From Oleomonas cavernae (GTDB lineage: Bacteria; Pseudomonadota; Alphaproteobacteria; Zavarziniales; Zavarziniaceae), in the NCBI RefSeq assembly GCF_003590945.1, contig NZ_QYUK01000011.1, forward strand, positions 3,566,909 to 3,630,908: a stretch of 64,000 nucleotides of DNA, read 5' to 3'. Made by a program: the position numbers and the translations under genes. Shown here in pieces: positions 9,111-19,549 of the stretch (its first letter is position 1; the number at the start of each line of letters is the position of its first letter). Below the pieces are notes generated by a model that ran no database searches, was not told the origin of the DNA, and saw only the letters and a list, made by a program, of their open reading frames with translations.

Positions 9111-10495
9111 ATGAACAGGTTGCTGACCGGCGCCTTGGCCGGTGCTTTGCTGAGCTTCACCGTATTGGCACCGGCGATCGCCAAGGTGCCCCAGGCCGAG
9201 GCTGACCGCCTGGGCAAGGACCTGACCCCCATGGGGGCAACCCGAAGGCCAATGCCGACGGCTCGATTCCGGCCTTCGAAGGCGGCGTGACCCGCCCGCC
9301 CGCCGGCTATACCCCGGGCATGCATCACATCAGCCCGTTCGCCTCGGACCCGATCAAGGAAACGATCACGCAGGCCAACGCCGCCCAGTTCGCCGCCAAG
9401 CTGACTGCCGGCCAGCAGGCGATGCTGAAGATCTATCCGACCTACAAGCTCAACGTCTACCAGACGCGCCGCTCCTGCGCCTTCCCCGAACGGGTCTACG
9501 AGGCCAACAAGCGCAACGCCGTCACCGCGACCATGACCGAGGACCAGAACGGCCTCAACGATGCAATCCTGGGGGTTCCCTTTCCGATCCCCACCAACGG
9601 CGTCGAGGCGATCTGGAACCATCGCCTGCGCTACCGCGGCTTCAAGTTCCGCCGCTTCTTCGGCGCGGCCGCGGTGAACCGCGACGGCAGCTTCACCCTG
9701 TTCAAGACCCAGGACGAGGGCATCCTGCATTATTCGGGGCCTGGCATTAACCAGATCGGCGATGTCACCGACATCAAGCAGCTCAAGAACATCGGCATCT
9801 CGTACCTGAACATCACCACCGCCCCCGCCCGCCTGGCCGGTTCGGTGATTCTGGTGCTCGACACGATCAACGCCAAGGAATTGCCGCGCCAGGCCTGGCA
9901 GTACAACCCGGGCACAAGGCGGGTGCTGCGGGCGCCCGAGCTGTCCTACGACAACCCGCTGTTCAATTCGGACGGCTTGGCCACCACCGACCAGTTCGAC
10001 ATGTATAACGGCGCCACCGACCGCTACGACTTCGAGCTGAAGCCGACGGTCGAGAAATTCATCGGCTACAACGCCTATGAGCTGATGTCGGACAAGCACA
10101 AGTACAAGGAACTGCTGACCGCGACTCACCTGAACCCGGACCTGGGCCGCTACGAGCTGCACCGGGTCTGGGTGGTCGAGGCGAAGCTGAAGGAGGGCAC
10201 CCGCCACGTCTATGCCCGGCGGACCTTCTACCTGGACGAGGATAGCTGGAACATCGTCAACGCCGACCTTTACGACGGCCGCGGCCAGCTCTGGCGCAAC
10301 CAGGAAGGCCCGGTCGTGAATTACTACGACCTGCCGCTCTGCTCGTCGGTGCTGGAAGTGACCTACGACCTGCAATCGGGCCGCTATGTCGCCTTCGGCA
10401 TGAAGGCCGAGGAGAAAATGCTCGACTGGAACGTCCAGGACATCAACCCGTCCCAGTTCACCCCGGATGCGATCCGGCGCCTGGGGCAGAAGTAA
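9111..10495 (+). pseudogene. DUF1329 outer-membrane-associated protein, one-base frameshift
   Basis: The ATG at 9111 starts a signal peptide (MNRLLTGALAGALLSFTVLA) and the DUF1329 N terminus (PQAEADRLGKDLTPMGG). The frame then breaks in the G run at 9233-9237; adding one G gives GGNPKANADGSIPAFEGGVT and joins it to the remaining 400 residues, which are a full DUF1329 domain (RRSCAFPERVYEANKRNAVT, NHRLRYRGFKFRRFFG, QVWRP-type end DAIRRLGQK). DUF1329 proteins resemble LolA/LolB-type lipid-handling folds and are periplasmic or outer-membrane associated, normally beside DUF1302 porins. Here the neighbour is the AveC-like gene. A strong terminator follows. Probably a working gene with a sequence error. 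Confidence 0.85.
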
Positions 10496-10503
10496 AGAGC
10501 TAT

Positions 10504-10535
10504 CGAGGGGGCGCATCGTCGCCCCCTCGCCTTTT
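10504..10535 (+). terminator. Rho-independent terminator after the DUF1329 gene
   Basis: A perfect 10-bp GC-rich inverted repeat (CGAGGGGGCG at 10504-10513 and CGCCCCCTCG at 10520-10529) with a six-base loop is followed by CCTTTTCC. It lies nine bases after the DUF1329 stop and separates it from hisZ. Confidence 0.75.
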
Positions 10536-10575
10536 CCATGGACGGATGGACGGGCATGAGTAAACTCCGCCCGCC

Positions 10576-11732
10576 ATGACGGAATACGCCGCCCGCGCCC
10601 TGCTGCCCGAAGGCTTGCACGACGAATTGCCCCCCGCCGCCGAACACGAGGCGTCGGTGGTGGGCGAACTCGTGGCGAGCTTCGCTGCCCATGGCTATCA
10701 GCGGGTGAAGCCGCCGCTGATCGAATTCGAGGAAAGCCTGACCACCGGCCCCGGCGCGGCCCAGGCCACCGGCATGTTCCGCCTGATCGATCCGGTCAGC
10801 CAGCGCATGATGGCCGTGCGCTCGGACATGACCGTGCAGGTCGCCCGCATCGCCGCCACCCGCCTGCGCAAGGCGCCCCGGCCGCTGCGCCTGTCCTATG
10901 CCGGCCAGGTGCTGCGGGTGAAGGGCAGCCAGTTGCGGCCCGAACGCCAGTTCCCCCAGGCCGGGGTCGAGCTGATCGGGGTGAAATCCGTCGCCGCCGA
11001 TGCCGAGGTGGTGCTGCTGGCGATCGAGGCCCTGACCGCCACCGGCCACCCGCGGCCGATCACCGTCGACCTGACCCTGCCCACCCTGGTGCCGGCCATC
11101 GCCGCTGCCCTGGGCCTCGATGATTCGGTTGCCCGCCAGGCGCGCGATGCCCTGGACGGCAAGGATGCCGCCCAGTTGCAGGATATCCCGGGCGAGGCGG
11201 GCGTGCTGTTCCGCGGCCTGCTGGATGCCGCCGGCCCGGCCGACCGTGCCCTGCAGCGCCTGGGGACCCTGGCCCTGCCGCCGGCGGCGCGGGCCGAGGT
11301 GGACGAGCTGGCCGGCCTGGTCGCGGCCGTGCGCGCCGCCGGGCCGTCGATCGCCCTGACCATCGATCCCGGCGAATACCGGGCGCACGAATATCACACC
11401 GGCTTCGGCTTCACCCTGTTCGCCGCCGGCGTTCGGGCGAGCTGGGCCGGGGCGGCCGCTATCTGCTGGTCGGGCCCGATGGCGGGTCCGAGGCGGCGGT
11501 CGGCTTTACCATCTATGTGGACTCGCTGCTGCGCGCCCTGCCCCAGCCGGCGCGGCCGGCCTTCGTCTATCTGCCCGCGGGTGTCCCGGCGGATGCGGCG
11601 CGGGACCTGCGCCAGGCCGGGCATCGTACGGTCGCGGGGCTGGAGCCCCAGGTCGACCCGCAGGCGGAAGCCCGGCGGCTCGGCTGCAGCCATTTCTATC
11701 TCGACGGCACGGTGCGGCCCGTCGCCGCCTGA
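10576..11732 (+). pseudogene. hisZ: ATP phosphoribosyltransferase regulatory subunit HisZ, one-base frameshift
   Basis: A class-II tRNA-synthetase-like protein of about 385 residues: LLPEGLHDELPPAAEHE at the start, motif 2-like RLIDPVSQRMMAVRSDMTVQ, then LRPERQFPQAGVELIG. It would pair with the short form of HisG in the first step of histidine synthesis. The frame breaks at GGG 11435-11437; inserting one G gives RGELGRGGRYLLVGPDGGSE and then VGFTIYVDSLLRALPQPARP to a stop at 11732. It lies directly upstream of purA, as in many alphaproteobacteria. I interpret the break as an error in the sequence. Confidence 0.9.
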
Positions 11733-11768
11733 CCCCCGTCGTCATTCTTCCAAGGACCGAGAACGACC

Positions 11769-13061
<1,293 letters not shown>

Positions 13062-13065
13062 AATT

Positions 13066-13167
13066 CTCCCTCGCCCCGCGTGCGGGGAGAGGGTTGGGGT
13101 GAGGGGCGGCGGTGATAAGGCCCAGCACCCCTCACCCTAGCCCTCTCCCCCCGTCGGGGGCGAGGGA
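13066..13167. repeat. Palindromic intergenic repeat, likely two-way terminator
   Basis: Between the convergent purA and rpoH ends lies a long imperfect inverted repeat with arms at about 13066-13108 and 13124-13167. Each arm also folds on itself (CCCCGCGTGCGGGG; CCCCCCGTCGGGGG). The sequence style, CCCTCACCCTAGCCCTCTCC, is that of widespread proteobacterial extragenic palindromes. It probably ends transcription from both sides. Confidence 0.7.
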
Positions 13168-13177
13168 ACTGATGGTG

Positions 13178-14083
13178 TTACGCTGTCGCCCCTTCCACCG
13201 GCACCACCTGGTGGCGGGCGGCGTTGCGCATGGCTTTCTGCAACTTCTCGAAGGCACGGACCTCGATCTGGCGCACGCGCTCGCGGCTGATGCCGTATTC
13301 CTGGCTGAGGTCTTCCAGCGTTACCGGCTCCTCTTCCAGGCGGCGGCGCTGGAGGATGTCGCGCTCGCGGTCGGTCAAGCCGCCCATGGCCTGGGTCAGC
13401 AGGTTGCGGCGGATCGACATTTCCTCGCGGTCGGCCAGCACGGTTTCCTGGCTGGGCGAATCGTCGACCAGCCAATCCTGCCATTCGCCGTCGCCGTCGA
13501 TGCGCAAGGGGGCGTTCAGGCTGTGATCGGGGGCGGCCAGGCGGCGGTTCATCGAGACCACGTCGGCCTCGGGCACCGCCAGCTTGTGGGCGATCACCTT
13601 CACCGTGTCGGGATGCAGGTCGCCCTCCTCCAGGGCCTGCAGCTTGCCTTTCAGGCGGCGCAGGTTGAAGAACAGCTTCTTCTGGGCGGCCGTGGTGCCC
13701 ATCTTCACCAGGCTCCACGAGCGCAGGATGTATTCCTGGATCGCGGCGCGGATCCACCACATGGCATAGGTCGCAAGGCGGAAGCCCTTGTCGGGCTCGA
13801 ACCGCTTCACCGCCTGCATCATGCCGACATTGCCCTCGGAAATCAGTTCAGACACCGGCAGACCATAGCCGCGATAGCCCATGGCGATCTTGGCGACCAG
13901 GCGCAGATGGCTGGTGACCAGGCGGTGGGCGGCATCGGCGTCGCCGTGCTCGCGCCAGGCCTTGGCCAGCATGAATTCCTCGTCCGGCTCCAGCATCGGG
14001 AACTTGCGGATTTCGGACAGGTAGCGCGACAGGCTGCCTTCGTCGGGCAGCATGGGCATTTTCATCGTCGAAGGAACACTCAT
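13178..14083 (-). CDS. rpoH: RNA polymerase heat-shock sigma factor RpoH
   Basis: A 301-residue sigma-32 protein. Region 1.2/2.1 (LSRYLSEIRKFPMLEPDEEF), region 2 (GYGLPVSELISEGNVGMMQA, then LATYAMWWIRAAIQEYILRS), the RpoH box QKKLFFNLRRLK, and region 4.2 (ISRERVRQIEVRAFEKLQ) are all present. It directs RNA polymerase to chaperone and protease promoters. The ATG at 14083 has a GGAGG seven bases upstream. It stands alone, downstream (on the opposite side) of rluD. Confidence 0.97.
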   Translation of the reverse strand: MSVPSTMKMPMLPDEGSLSRYLSEIRKFPMLEPDEEFMLAKAWREHGDADAAHRLVTSHLRLVAKIAMGYRGYGLPVSELISEGNVGMMQAVKRFEPDKGFRLATYAMWWIRAAIQEYILRSWSLVKMGTTAAQKKLFFNLRRLKGKLQALEEGDLHPDTVKVIAHKLAVPEADVVSMNRRLAAPDHSLNAPLRIDGDGEWQDWLVDDSPSQETVLADREEMSIRRNLLTQAMGGLTDRERDILQRRRLEEEPVTLEDLSQEYGISRERVRQIEVRAFEKLQKAMRNAARHQVVPVEGATA

Positions 14084-14192
14084 CGGACAACCTCCAGCCT
14101 CAGGGGCCAGGCCAAACCTTCGATCGCTACAGTCCGGATATACGCGCCTTCGCGCAATACCTGACTAATACGATCGGATAACCCCAATTAGT

Positions 14193-15137
14193 TTAGATTG
14201 ATTCCAGACTGTCAAGGAGTTCGTTCAGATCGCTTGGCAGGTTACTCTCGAAGGCCAGGCTTTTCCCGGTAACCGGGTGCCGGAAGCCGAGCAGCCATGC
14301 GTGCAGGGCCTGCCTGGGAAATTTCACCGCCATGCCCGGGGCGCCTTTCGGGGCCCGGCCATAGGTCTTGTCGCCGACGAGGCCATGGCCCAGCGAGGCC
14401 ATGTGCACGCGGATCTGGTGGGTCCGCCCGGTCTCCAGCCGGCAGTCGATCAGGGCGGCGATGGGCGGCGTGCCGAAACGCGCCTCGACCGTCCAATGGG
14501 TGATCGCGGGCTTGCCGTCCGCCACCACCGCCATCTTCTTGCGATCGAAGCGGGCGCGGCCGATCGGCGCTTCCACCACCCCCGCCTTGCCCTTGGGATT
14601 GCCCCAGACCACCGCCTTGTAGCCGCGGTCGATGTCGTGGCGGGAGAACAGCTCGCCCAAGCCATGGTGGGCGACCTCGCTCTTGGCCACCACCAGCAGG
14701 CCCGACGTATCCTTGTCGATGCGGTGGACGATGCCCGGCCGCTCCACCCCGCCGATGCCCGACAGGGCGCCCCGGCAATGGGCCAGCAGGGCATTGACCA
14801 GCGTATTGTCCGGGTTGCCCGGGGCGGGATGGACAACCAGGCCGGCCGGCTTGTCGATGACGATCAGATCCACATCCTCGTAAACGATGGTCAGGGGGAT
14901 TTCCTGCGCCTGCGGCCTGGCGGGGGCGTTGGGCGGCACGCCCAGGGTGATCGCCTGGCCCGGTTTGACCCTGGCCGAGGCGTCATTTATGGTCGCCCCG
15001 TCGATCGTGGCCTGCCCGGCTTCGATCAATCCTTTAAGACGCATGCGGCTCAAGCCGGTCGAACGGGCCAGGAACTTGTCCAGCCGGTCGCCCGCGTCGA
15101 CTACCGCGCGATGAAGCGTTGCGAGCGTATCTACCAT
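14193..15137 (-). CDS. rluD: 23S rRNA pseudouridine synthase, RluD family
   Basis: A 314-residue enzyme. An N-terminal S4 RNA-binding domain (DRLDKFLARSTGLSRMRLKG) precedes the catalytic RluA/RluD domain with the active-site aspartate in GIVHRIDKDTSGLLVVAK. It makes pseudouridines in helix 69 of 23S rRNA if it is a true RluD; RluC-like specificity is less likely. The ATG at 15137 overlaps, inside one CATG, the ATG of the divergent small membrane protein gene; longer starts read into that gene. Little or no Shine-Dalgarno sequence is visible. Confidence 0.9.
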   Translation of the reverse strand: MVDTLATLHRAVVDAGDRLDKFLARSTGLSRMRLKGLIEAGQATIDGATINDASARVKPGQAITLGVPPNAPARPQAQEIPLTIVYEDVDLIVIDKPAGLVVHPAPGNPDNTLVNALLAHCRGALSGIGGVERPGIVHRIDKDTSGLLVVAKSEVAHHGLGELFSRHDIDRGYKAVVWGNPKGKAGVVEAPIGRARFDRKKMAVVADGKPAITHWTVEARFGTPPIAALIDCRLETGRTHQIRVHMASLGHGLVGDKTYGRAPKGAPGMAVKFPRQALHAWLLGFRHPVTGKSLAFESNLPSDLNELLDSLESI

Positions 15138-15437
15138 GGCTGAAGAATTGCCCAGCAACCCCCGCGGCCTCAAGGCCGTCGTCATCATTCTGGGCATCAT
15201 CCTGCTCGGCATGCTCGCGGCCGTGGTCTACGGCGTGATCGTGAAGATGGGTGGCAAAGGTGGCGAGATCGCGGCGACCGTCGCTGTGAAGCCCGGCGAA
15301 CAGGTCGTCGACATGGCCGGCACCGGCGACCGGCTGGTGCTGCGCCTGCGCAATGCTCAGGGGCCGAGCGGCTGATCTTCGTCGATCCCGCCAGCGGCCG
15401 GACCTTAGGGACCACCGCCATCATCGCGGCCCCGTGA
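15136..15437 (+). pseudogene. Small one-pass membrane protein (DUF6476-like), one-base frameshift
   Basis: About 100 residues: a short cytosolic start, one transmembrane helix (VVIILGIILLGMLAAVVYGV), then a soluble domain. As read, it stops early, but adding one G to the GGGG at 15360-15363 gives NAQGAERLIFVDPASGRTLG and ends at TGA 15435-15437. That end overlaps the GTG start of the next gene as GTGA, strong support for the corrected frame. Proteins of this type lie beside rluD in many alphaproteobacteria; the family name is from memory and function is unknown. Confidence 0.65.
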
Positions 15438-15859
15438 TCCTGCGCCTGACCGCGGCCACGGCCCAGGCGATGCGCGCCCACGCCGCCCGCGACTTCCCGC
15501 GCGAGGCCTGCGGCCTGATCCTGGGGCCGGCCGGGGCAGCAGGGGCCGTGACCGGCGACGAGGCGGTGCCCTCGGCCAATCTGGCCCCCGCCGGCGCCGA
15601 CGATACCTTCGAGATCGATACCGCGCTGCATCTGGCCGTTCAGCGCCAGGCCCGGGCGGCCGGGCGGCGGGTGGTCGGCCTCTATCATTCCCACCCCGGC
15701 GCCCCCCCGATTCCGTCGGGCCGGGATGCAGCCGGGGCATGGGACGAATCGCTCATTTGGGTGATCATCGCTACAGACATCGCCGGGGCCGGCGAAATAA
15801 GGGGATGGGTGCCTGCAGGCGGCACCTTTACGGAATGGGTCATCGAGGTGGTTCCATGA
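15434..15859 (+). CDS. JAMM/Mov34-MPN metalloprotease-like protein (Mec/JAB type)
   Basis: A 141-residue protein with the complete JAMM zinc motif: glutamate in REACGLILG and the HSHPGAPPIPSGRD stretch (HxH, seven residues, S, two residues, D). Small bacterial JAB proteins remove C-terminal residues or peptides from ubiquitin-like sulphur carriers or cleave isopeptides; the partner is not visible here. I chose the GTG at 15434 because the conserved sequence begins there and it overlaps the upstream stop; its own TGA overlaps the next ATG (ATGA at 15856). So three genes are translationally coupled. Confidence 0.8.
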   Translation: MILRLTAATAQAMRAHAARDFPREACGLILGPAGAAGAVTGDEAVPSANLAPAGADDTFEIDTALHLAVQRQARAAGRRVVGLYHSHPGAPPIPSGRDAAGAWDESLIWVIIATDIAGAGEIRGWVPAGGTFTEWVIEVVP

Positions 15860-16989
15860 ATTTCTCGTCCGACAACGCCGCCGGGGCCCACCCCAAGATC
15901 GTCGAGGCCCTGGTCCGTGCGGCCGCGGCCGGCCCGTTCCCGGCCTATGGCGCCGACCCGATAACCTCGAATGTCGAAAAGCGCCTGAGCGAAATCTTCG
16001 AGCGCGAGACGGCGGTGTTCCTGGTGGCGACGGGGACGGCGGCCAATGCCCTGGCCCTGTCGGCCCTGACCCCGCCCTGGGGTGGCGTGCTGTGCGCGGC
16101 CGAGGCCCATGTCGAGATCGACGAATGCGGCGCGGTCGAGGCGATCAGCGGCGCCCGCGTGATGCCGGTGGAGGCGCCCGACGGCCGCCTGACCCGCGCC
16201 GCCCTCGAGGCGCGGGTGGCCCCCATCCGCATCGGCGACCAGCACCATGTCCAGCCCGCCGCGGTTTCCATCACCCAGGCGACCGAGGCCGGCACCGTCT
16301 ATGCCCCGCACCAGGTCGGTGCCGTCGGCGACTTCTGCCGCGACCACGGCCTCCACCTGCACATGGACGGCGCCCGCTTCGCCAATGCCCTGGTCTCGAT
16401 CGGCTGTTCCCCGGCCGAGCTGACCTGGAAGGCCGGGGTCGACGTGCTCTCCTTCGGCGCCACCAAGAACGGTGCCCTGGCGGCGGAAGCCGTGGTCTTC
16501 TTCAAGCCCGAACTGGCCAGGGATTTCCTCTATCGCCGCAAGCGGGCCGGCCACCTGTTCTCCAAGATGCGTTTCCTGTCGGCGCAATTGGAGACCTATC
16601 TGGAAGACGGACTGTGGCTGGCCAATGCACGCCACGCCAATGCCCTGGCCACGCGCCTGGCCTATGGCCTGGTCGACATTTCCGGCATCGAGCTCGAATA
16701 CCCGGTCGAGGCCAACGAGCTGTTCGTGCGCCTGCCGGCCAAGGTGGCCGATGCCCTCTTCGCCGCCGGCTTCCATTTCTATCCCTGGGGTGCGCCGCCG
16801 CCCGACAGCGAGACCCCCGGCCTGTTCCGCTTCGTCACCGCCTTCGACAGCGACCCCGGTGCGGTCGACGCCCTGATCGCCACGGCCCGGACGGCGGCGG
16901 CGCCCGCAGAGGCGGTTGAGATCGCGATGGCGGATGCGGCCCCCGTCCCTGCCGGCGACGGCAACGAAGCCATTGCAGAAATCGCTTGA
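15856..16989 (+). CDS. Low-specificity L-threonine aldolase (PLP enzyme)
   Basis: A 377-residue fold-type I PLP enzyme that cleaves threonine or allo-threonine to glycine and acetaldehyde. The start MNFSSDNAAGAHPKIVEAL, the LHMDGARFANAL segment (PLP-binding aspartate) and the PLP lysine in LSFGATKNGALAAEA are diagnostic. The length exceeds the family core by an alanine-rich tail of about 25 residues. It overlaps the JAMM gene by four bases and is the last gene before tRNA-Glu. Confidence 0.93.
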   Translation: MNFSSDNAAGAHPKIVEALVRAAAAGPFPAYGADPITSNVEKRLSEIFERETAVFLVATGTAANALALSALTPPWGGVLCAAEAHVEIDECGAVEAISGARVMPVEAPDGRLTRAALEARVAPIRIGDQHHVQPAAVSITQATEAGTVYAPHQVGAVGDFCRDHGLHLHMDGARFANALVSIGCSPAELTWKAGVDVLSFGATKNGALAAEAVVFFKPELARDFLYRRKRAGHLFSKMRFLSAQLETYLEDGLWLANARHANALATRLAYGLVDISGIELEYPVEANELFVRLPAKVADALFAAGFHFYPWGAPPPDSETPGLFRFVTAFDSDPGAVDALIATARTAAAPAEAVEIAMADAAPVPAGDGNEAIAEIA

Positions 16990-17031
16990 TCGGCACCGCC
17001 ACAGAGGTTATCAACCCTGCCTCTCGGCCTT

Positions 17032-17107
17032 GTCCCCATCGTCTAGAGGCCTAGGACACCGCCCTCTCACGGCGGTAACAGGGGTTCGAATCCCCTTGGG
17101 GACGCCA
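17032..17107 (+). tRNA. tRNA-Glu (anticodon CTC)
   Basis: A complete 76-base cloverleaf with encoded CCA: acceptor GTCCCCA/TGGGGAC, anticodon arm CCGCC-CTCTCAC-GGCGG with anticodon CTC, T arm AGGGG-TTCGAAT-CCCCT. Its 3' part is overlapped on the other strand by the end of the serine recombinase gene, so it appears to be the insertion site of a mobile element. Confidence 0.95.
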
Positions 17108-18682
17108 CTCGGGAATAAAACTGGGCACTCCTGCCCCGTCGTCCCGGTTGGTGCCTGACATGGCCTTCGCCAACTGATCTGTGCGGCCTACGACGATGAC
17201 TTCATCGTCTCCCACATCGATACGCGCGATAAGATGTCGCAGATAACTGCGCCTGAATTCGGGATCCTGCAGTTTCTCGCGAAACGCCTTGGCGAACCTT
17301 TCGAGCCTTTCTGCCGTGACTTGTACTCTCCCGGCATCGATGGAAGTTGACGAGGTAATCCGCTCAAGTTGGGCGGCTGCACGGCTTTGCTCGTTTTTCA
17401 GAGCCTCCAGCCGCGCCTTCAGATTTGGCTCGGTTGCGTCCAGAGTTCCGGCTTCAATCCCTTCATAAAGTCGAGAAAGTTTCAGGTTTGCTTGGGCGAC
17501 CGCTTCCTTAAGCTCCTTCGCCCGATCCGCAATGCCAGACTCCCTTTCAGCTGCTTTCGCAACAAGCATCGCCAGCATTTCAGTCAACCGAGGCGGTGTG
17601 AGGATCTGTCCAATGACAGCGTCAAGAACCACACCATCCAACAACTCCTGCCGCAGGGCCCGCCCCGCGCAGGCGGTCTTTCCCTTACGGGCCGATGTAC
17701 AGCAGGCATAGTACCGATAGCGACCGCTTTTACCGGTCCTGACCGTCATCGCACCACCGCATTTCACACAAGTCGCAAGACCCGTCAGCAGCGTGGGGCC
17801 ACTCACGACGCGTGGTGGCATCGCCTTTGGATTCCGGCTTGCTAGCCTGCGTTGGACCTCATCGAAGGTGGCCCGATCCACGATCGCCGGCACCTTGACC
17901 TCGATAATTTCATCCACGGTTTTTTTGCGCTGAGTCTTGCATTCCGTCAGATTGAAACGATGAAGCCCCGCATAAGTCTCGCGGGTCAGAATTTGGTGAA
18001 TGGTTTTTACAGCGAAGTCCCCACCGGTCCGCGTATTGTAACCCTCCTCATTCATATGCACGGCTATGGCTTTAATGCCCAGCCCTCCCCGCCCTGCACC
18101 CGTTAGGTATAGTTGAAAGATCAATCGAACGACCTCGGCAGTGGCGGGATCGATTGCCAGCCGTTTCTTAACGCGGACACCCCGCGTTTCAGCAGCTTCA
18201 ACCTTGTAACCCAATGGGGGTCTCGAGCCATTCCAGAAGCCTTGCCTGGCATTCTCCTTCATGGCCCGAAGCGTATGCTTGGCGTTCTCCCGGCTTTGAT
18301 ACTCGTCGAATAACGCGAGAATCTGACGTACCATGGAACTTATGGGGTCATCGCCGAGCTCCTGGGAAATGCTTACGAGGCGGACTCCCCGCTTGGCAAG
18401 GATTCGAACGCTAATCTCTAACTCCAAATGATCGCGGTAAAAGCGGCTAAACGAATGGACGAGCACAACGTCAAAATCGCCAAGGGCAGCCGCTTCGAGC
18501 ATTCGGCCGAGCTCTGGACGCTGAGCGTCCATGCCGCTCGCTCCCGCTTCGACAAATTCCGCGACTATTGTCCAGCCCTTCGCCAAACAATAGCTCGTGA
18601 TCTGGCGGCGCTGGTCGGGGATTGATAGATCCTGCTCGGCTTGTCGACCGGTCGAGACCCGGAGATACAGAGCTGCCCGCAT
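17051..18682 (-). CDS. Large serine recombinase (site-specific integrase)
   Basis: A 543-residue recombinase. The N-terminal resolvase domain has the nucleophile in LYLRVSTGRQ and the conserved SRFYRD segment; next comes the recombinase domain (GFWNGSRPPLGYKVE), a zinc ribbon (CVKCGGAM ... CCTSARKGKTACAG) and a coiled-coil stretch. Such enzymes integrate and excise phages and genomic islands without host factors. Its last residues (RPQGDSNPCYRRERAVS) are antisense to the tRNA-Glu gene, so the stop comes from the attachment site. That supports integration into the 3' end of the tRNA. Confidence 0.9.
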   Translation of the reverse strand: MRAALYLRVSTGRQAEQDLSIPDQRRQITSYCLAKGWTIVAEFVEAGASGMDAQRPELGRMLEAAALGDFDVVLVHSFSRFYRDHLELEISVRILAKRGVRLVSISQELGDDPISSMVRQILALFDEYQSRENAKHTLRAMKENARQGFWNGSRPPLGYKVEAAETRGVRVKKRLAIDPATAEVVRLIFQLYLTGAGRGGLGIKAIAVHMNEEGYNTRTGGDFAVKTIHQILTRETYAGLHRFNLTECKTQRKKTVDEIIEVKVPAIVDRATFDEVQRRLASRNPKAMPPRVVSGPTLLTGLATCVKCGGAMTVRTGKSGRYRYYACCTSARKGKTACAGRALRQELLDGVVLDAVIGQILTPPRLTEMLAMLVAKAAERESGIADRAKELKEAVAQANLKLSRLYEGIEAGTLDATEPNLKARLEALKNEQSRAAAQLERITSSTSIDAGRVQVTAERLERFAKAFREKLQDPEFRRSYLRHLIARIDVGDDEVIVVGRTDQLAKAMSGTNRDDGAGVPSFIPEWRPQGDSNPCYRRERAVS

Positions 18683-18688
18683 AGCGGC

Positions 18689-18886
18689 TTACCTCATAAG
18701 GTCGGCAATGGCATCACGAAGCCAAAGATACACGAACTCGGCCTCTTCTCGTGACACTGCATCTTCCATTTCAAGAACGACGCGAAGCTGTCCACCTGCG
18801 CCGGTCGGCGAGCGACGGCAACGCCCACTGGCCGGCGCCGATTTCTTCGGCACCGGCACACGCGGGGTTGCTGCTCGCTTCGCCAT
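18689..18886 (-). CDS. Small hypothetical protein upstream of the recombinase
   Basis: A 65-residue protein with a basic, lysine/arginine-rich first half and an acidic helical second half (EMEDAVSREEAEFVYLWLRD). It ends six bases before the recombinase start on the same strand and so may be translated with it, as for recombination-directionality or accessory proteins. No family recognised. Confidence 0.45.
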   Translation of the reverse strand: MAKRAATPRVPVPKKSAPASGRCRRSPTGAGGQLRVVLEMEDAVSREEAEFVYLWLRDAIADLMR

Positions 18887-18910
18887 TGCAGGCGTCCGAC
18901 TACTTTGGCC

Positions 18911-19315
18911 CTACAAGGCCTCATCATCGTCGTCGAGCACGTTACCCATAAACCCTGTGCGGGGTTGAGGGAGCGCGGGTTTCGCGCCGATGGGCACCAT
19001 GGCCCGGGTAGGCGTTGCCGATGGACGCGGCGGCTTCGTGGCCTTCTGGAGTTTTGCGACCCTTTCCGTCCGACGGAAAGCCGACAGGTATCGGCGAAGT
19101 GTCGGCCCCGATACGTGACAATCGACCTTTGCCAGCTCAACAGCGATGGCGTCGTATGACATCCGGTGTGCCAGCATGGCCGCAATGTGCTCATAAGAGC
19201 TGTGAATGAATTCCCGCGCAGTCAGGACTGCGTCTGGCAGAGGAGCCGCACAGATCTCGGCAGATCGGCTGGCAAAAATGGCCAGATGGGTAACGCGGGG
19301 TTTGACCTTGGGCAT
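18911..19315 (-). CDS. Putative helix-turn-helix protein of a mobile element (TraK-like plan)
   Basis: A 134-residue protein. The middle (YEHIAAMLAHRMSYDAIAVE, then SGPTLRRYLSAFRR) reads as a DNA-binding helix-turn-helix of the sort found in TraK-like and other plasmid accessory proteins, where it marks strings such as TFRKHV. The C-terminal third is proline/basic-rich and ends in DDDDEAL. It lies upstream of the small protein and recombinase genes on the same strand. The TraK comparison is by eye only. Confidence 0.45.
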   Translation of the reverse strand: MPKVKPRVTHLAIFASRSAEICAAPLPDAVLTAREFIHSSYEHIAAMLAHRMSYDAIAVELAKVDCHVSGPTLRRYLSAFRRTERVAKLQKATKPPRPSATPTRAMVPIGAKPALPQPRTGFMGNVLDDDDEAL

Positions 19316-19549
19316 TTAGATCTCCTTCAGGCCAACACGGCCCTAAGGACCACCTGGAGGCAGAATTCCGGCCCGCCAGCCTTTGCGCATCTCCAGGTCA
19401 AAAAATTCAAGCTTGCTGATTCACTTGGCTGCGCCCTTGCGAACCGCAAATCCGCAGAAGCCCTTTATTTCTCGCCCAGATCCGGTCGACCCGAACAGAG
19501 GCACTGGGCACAATTTGTTGAATCGCCAGCATCCATGAGGGCGTGGTCC

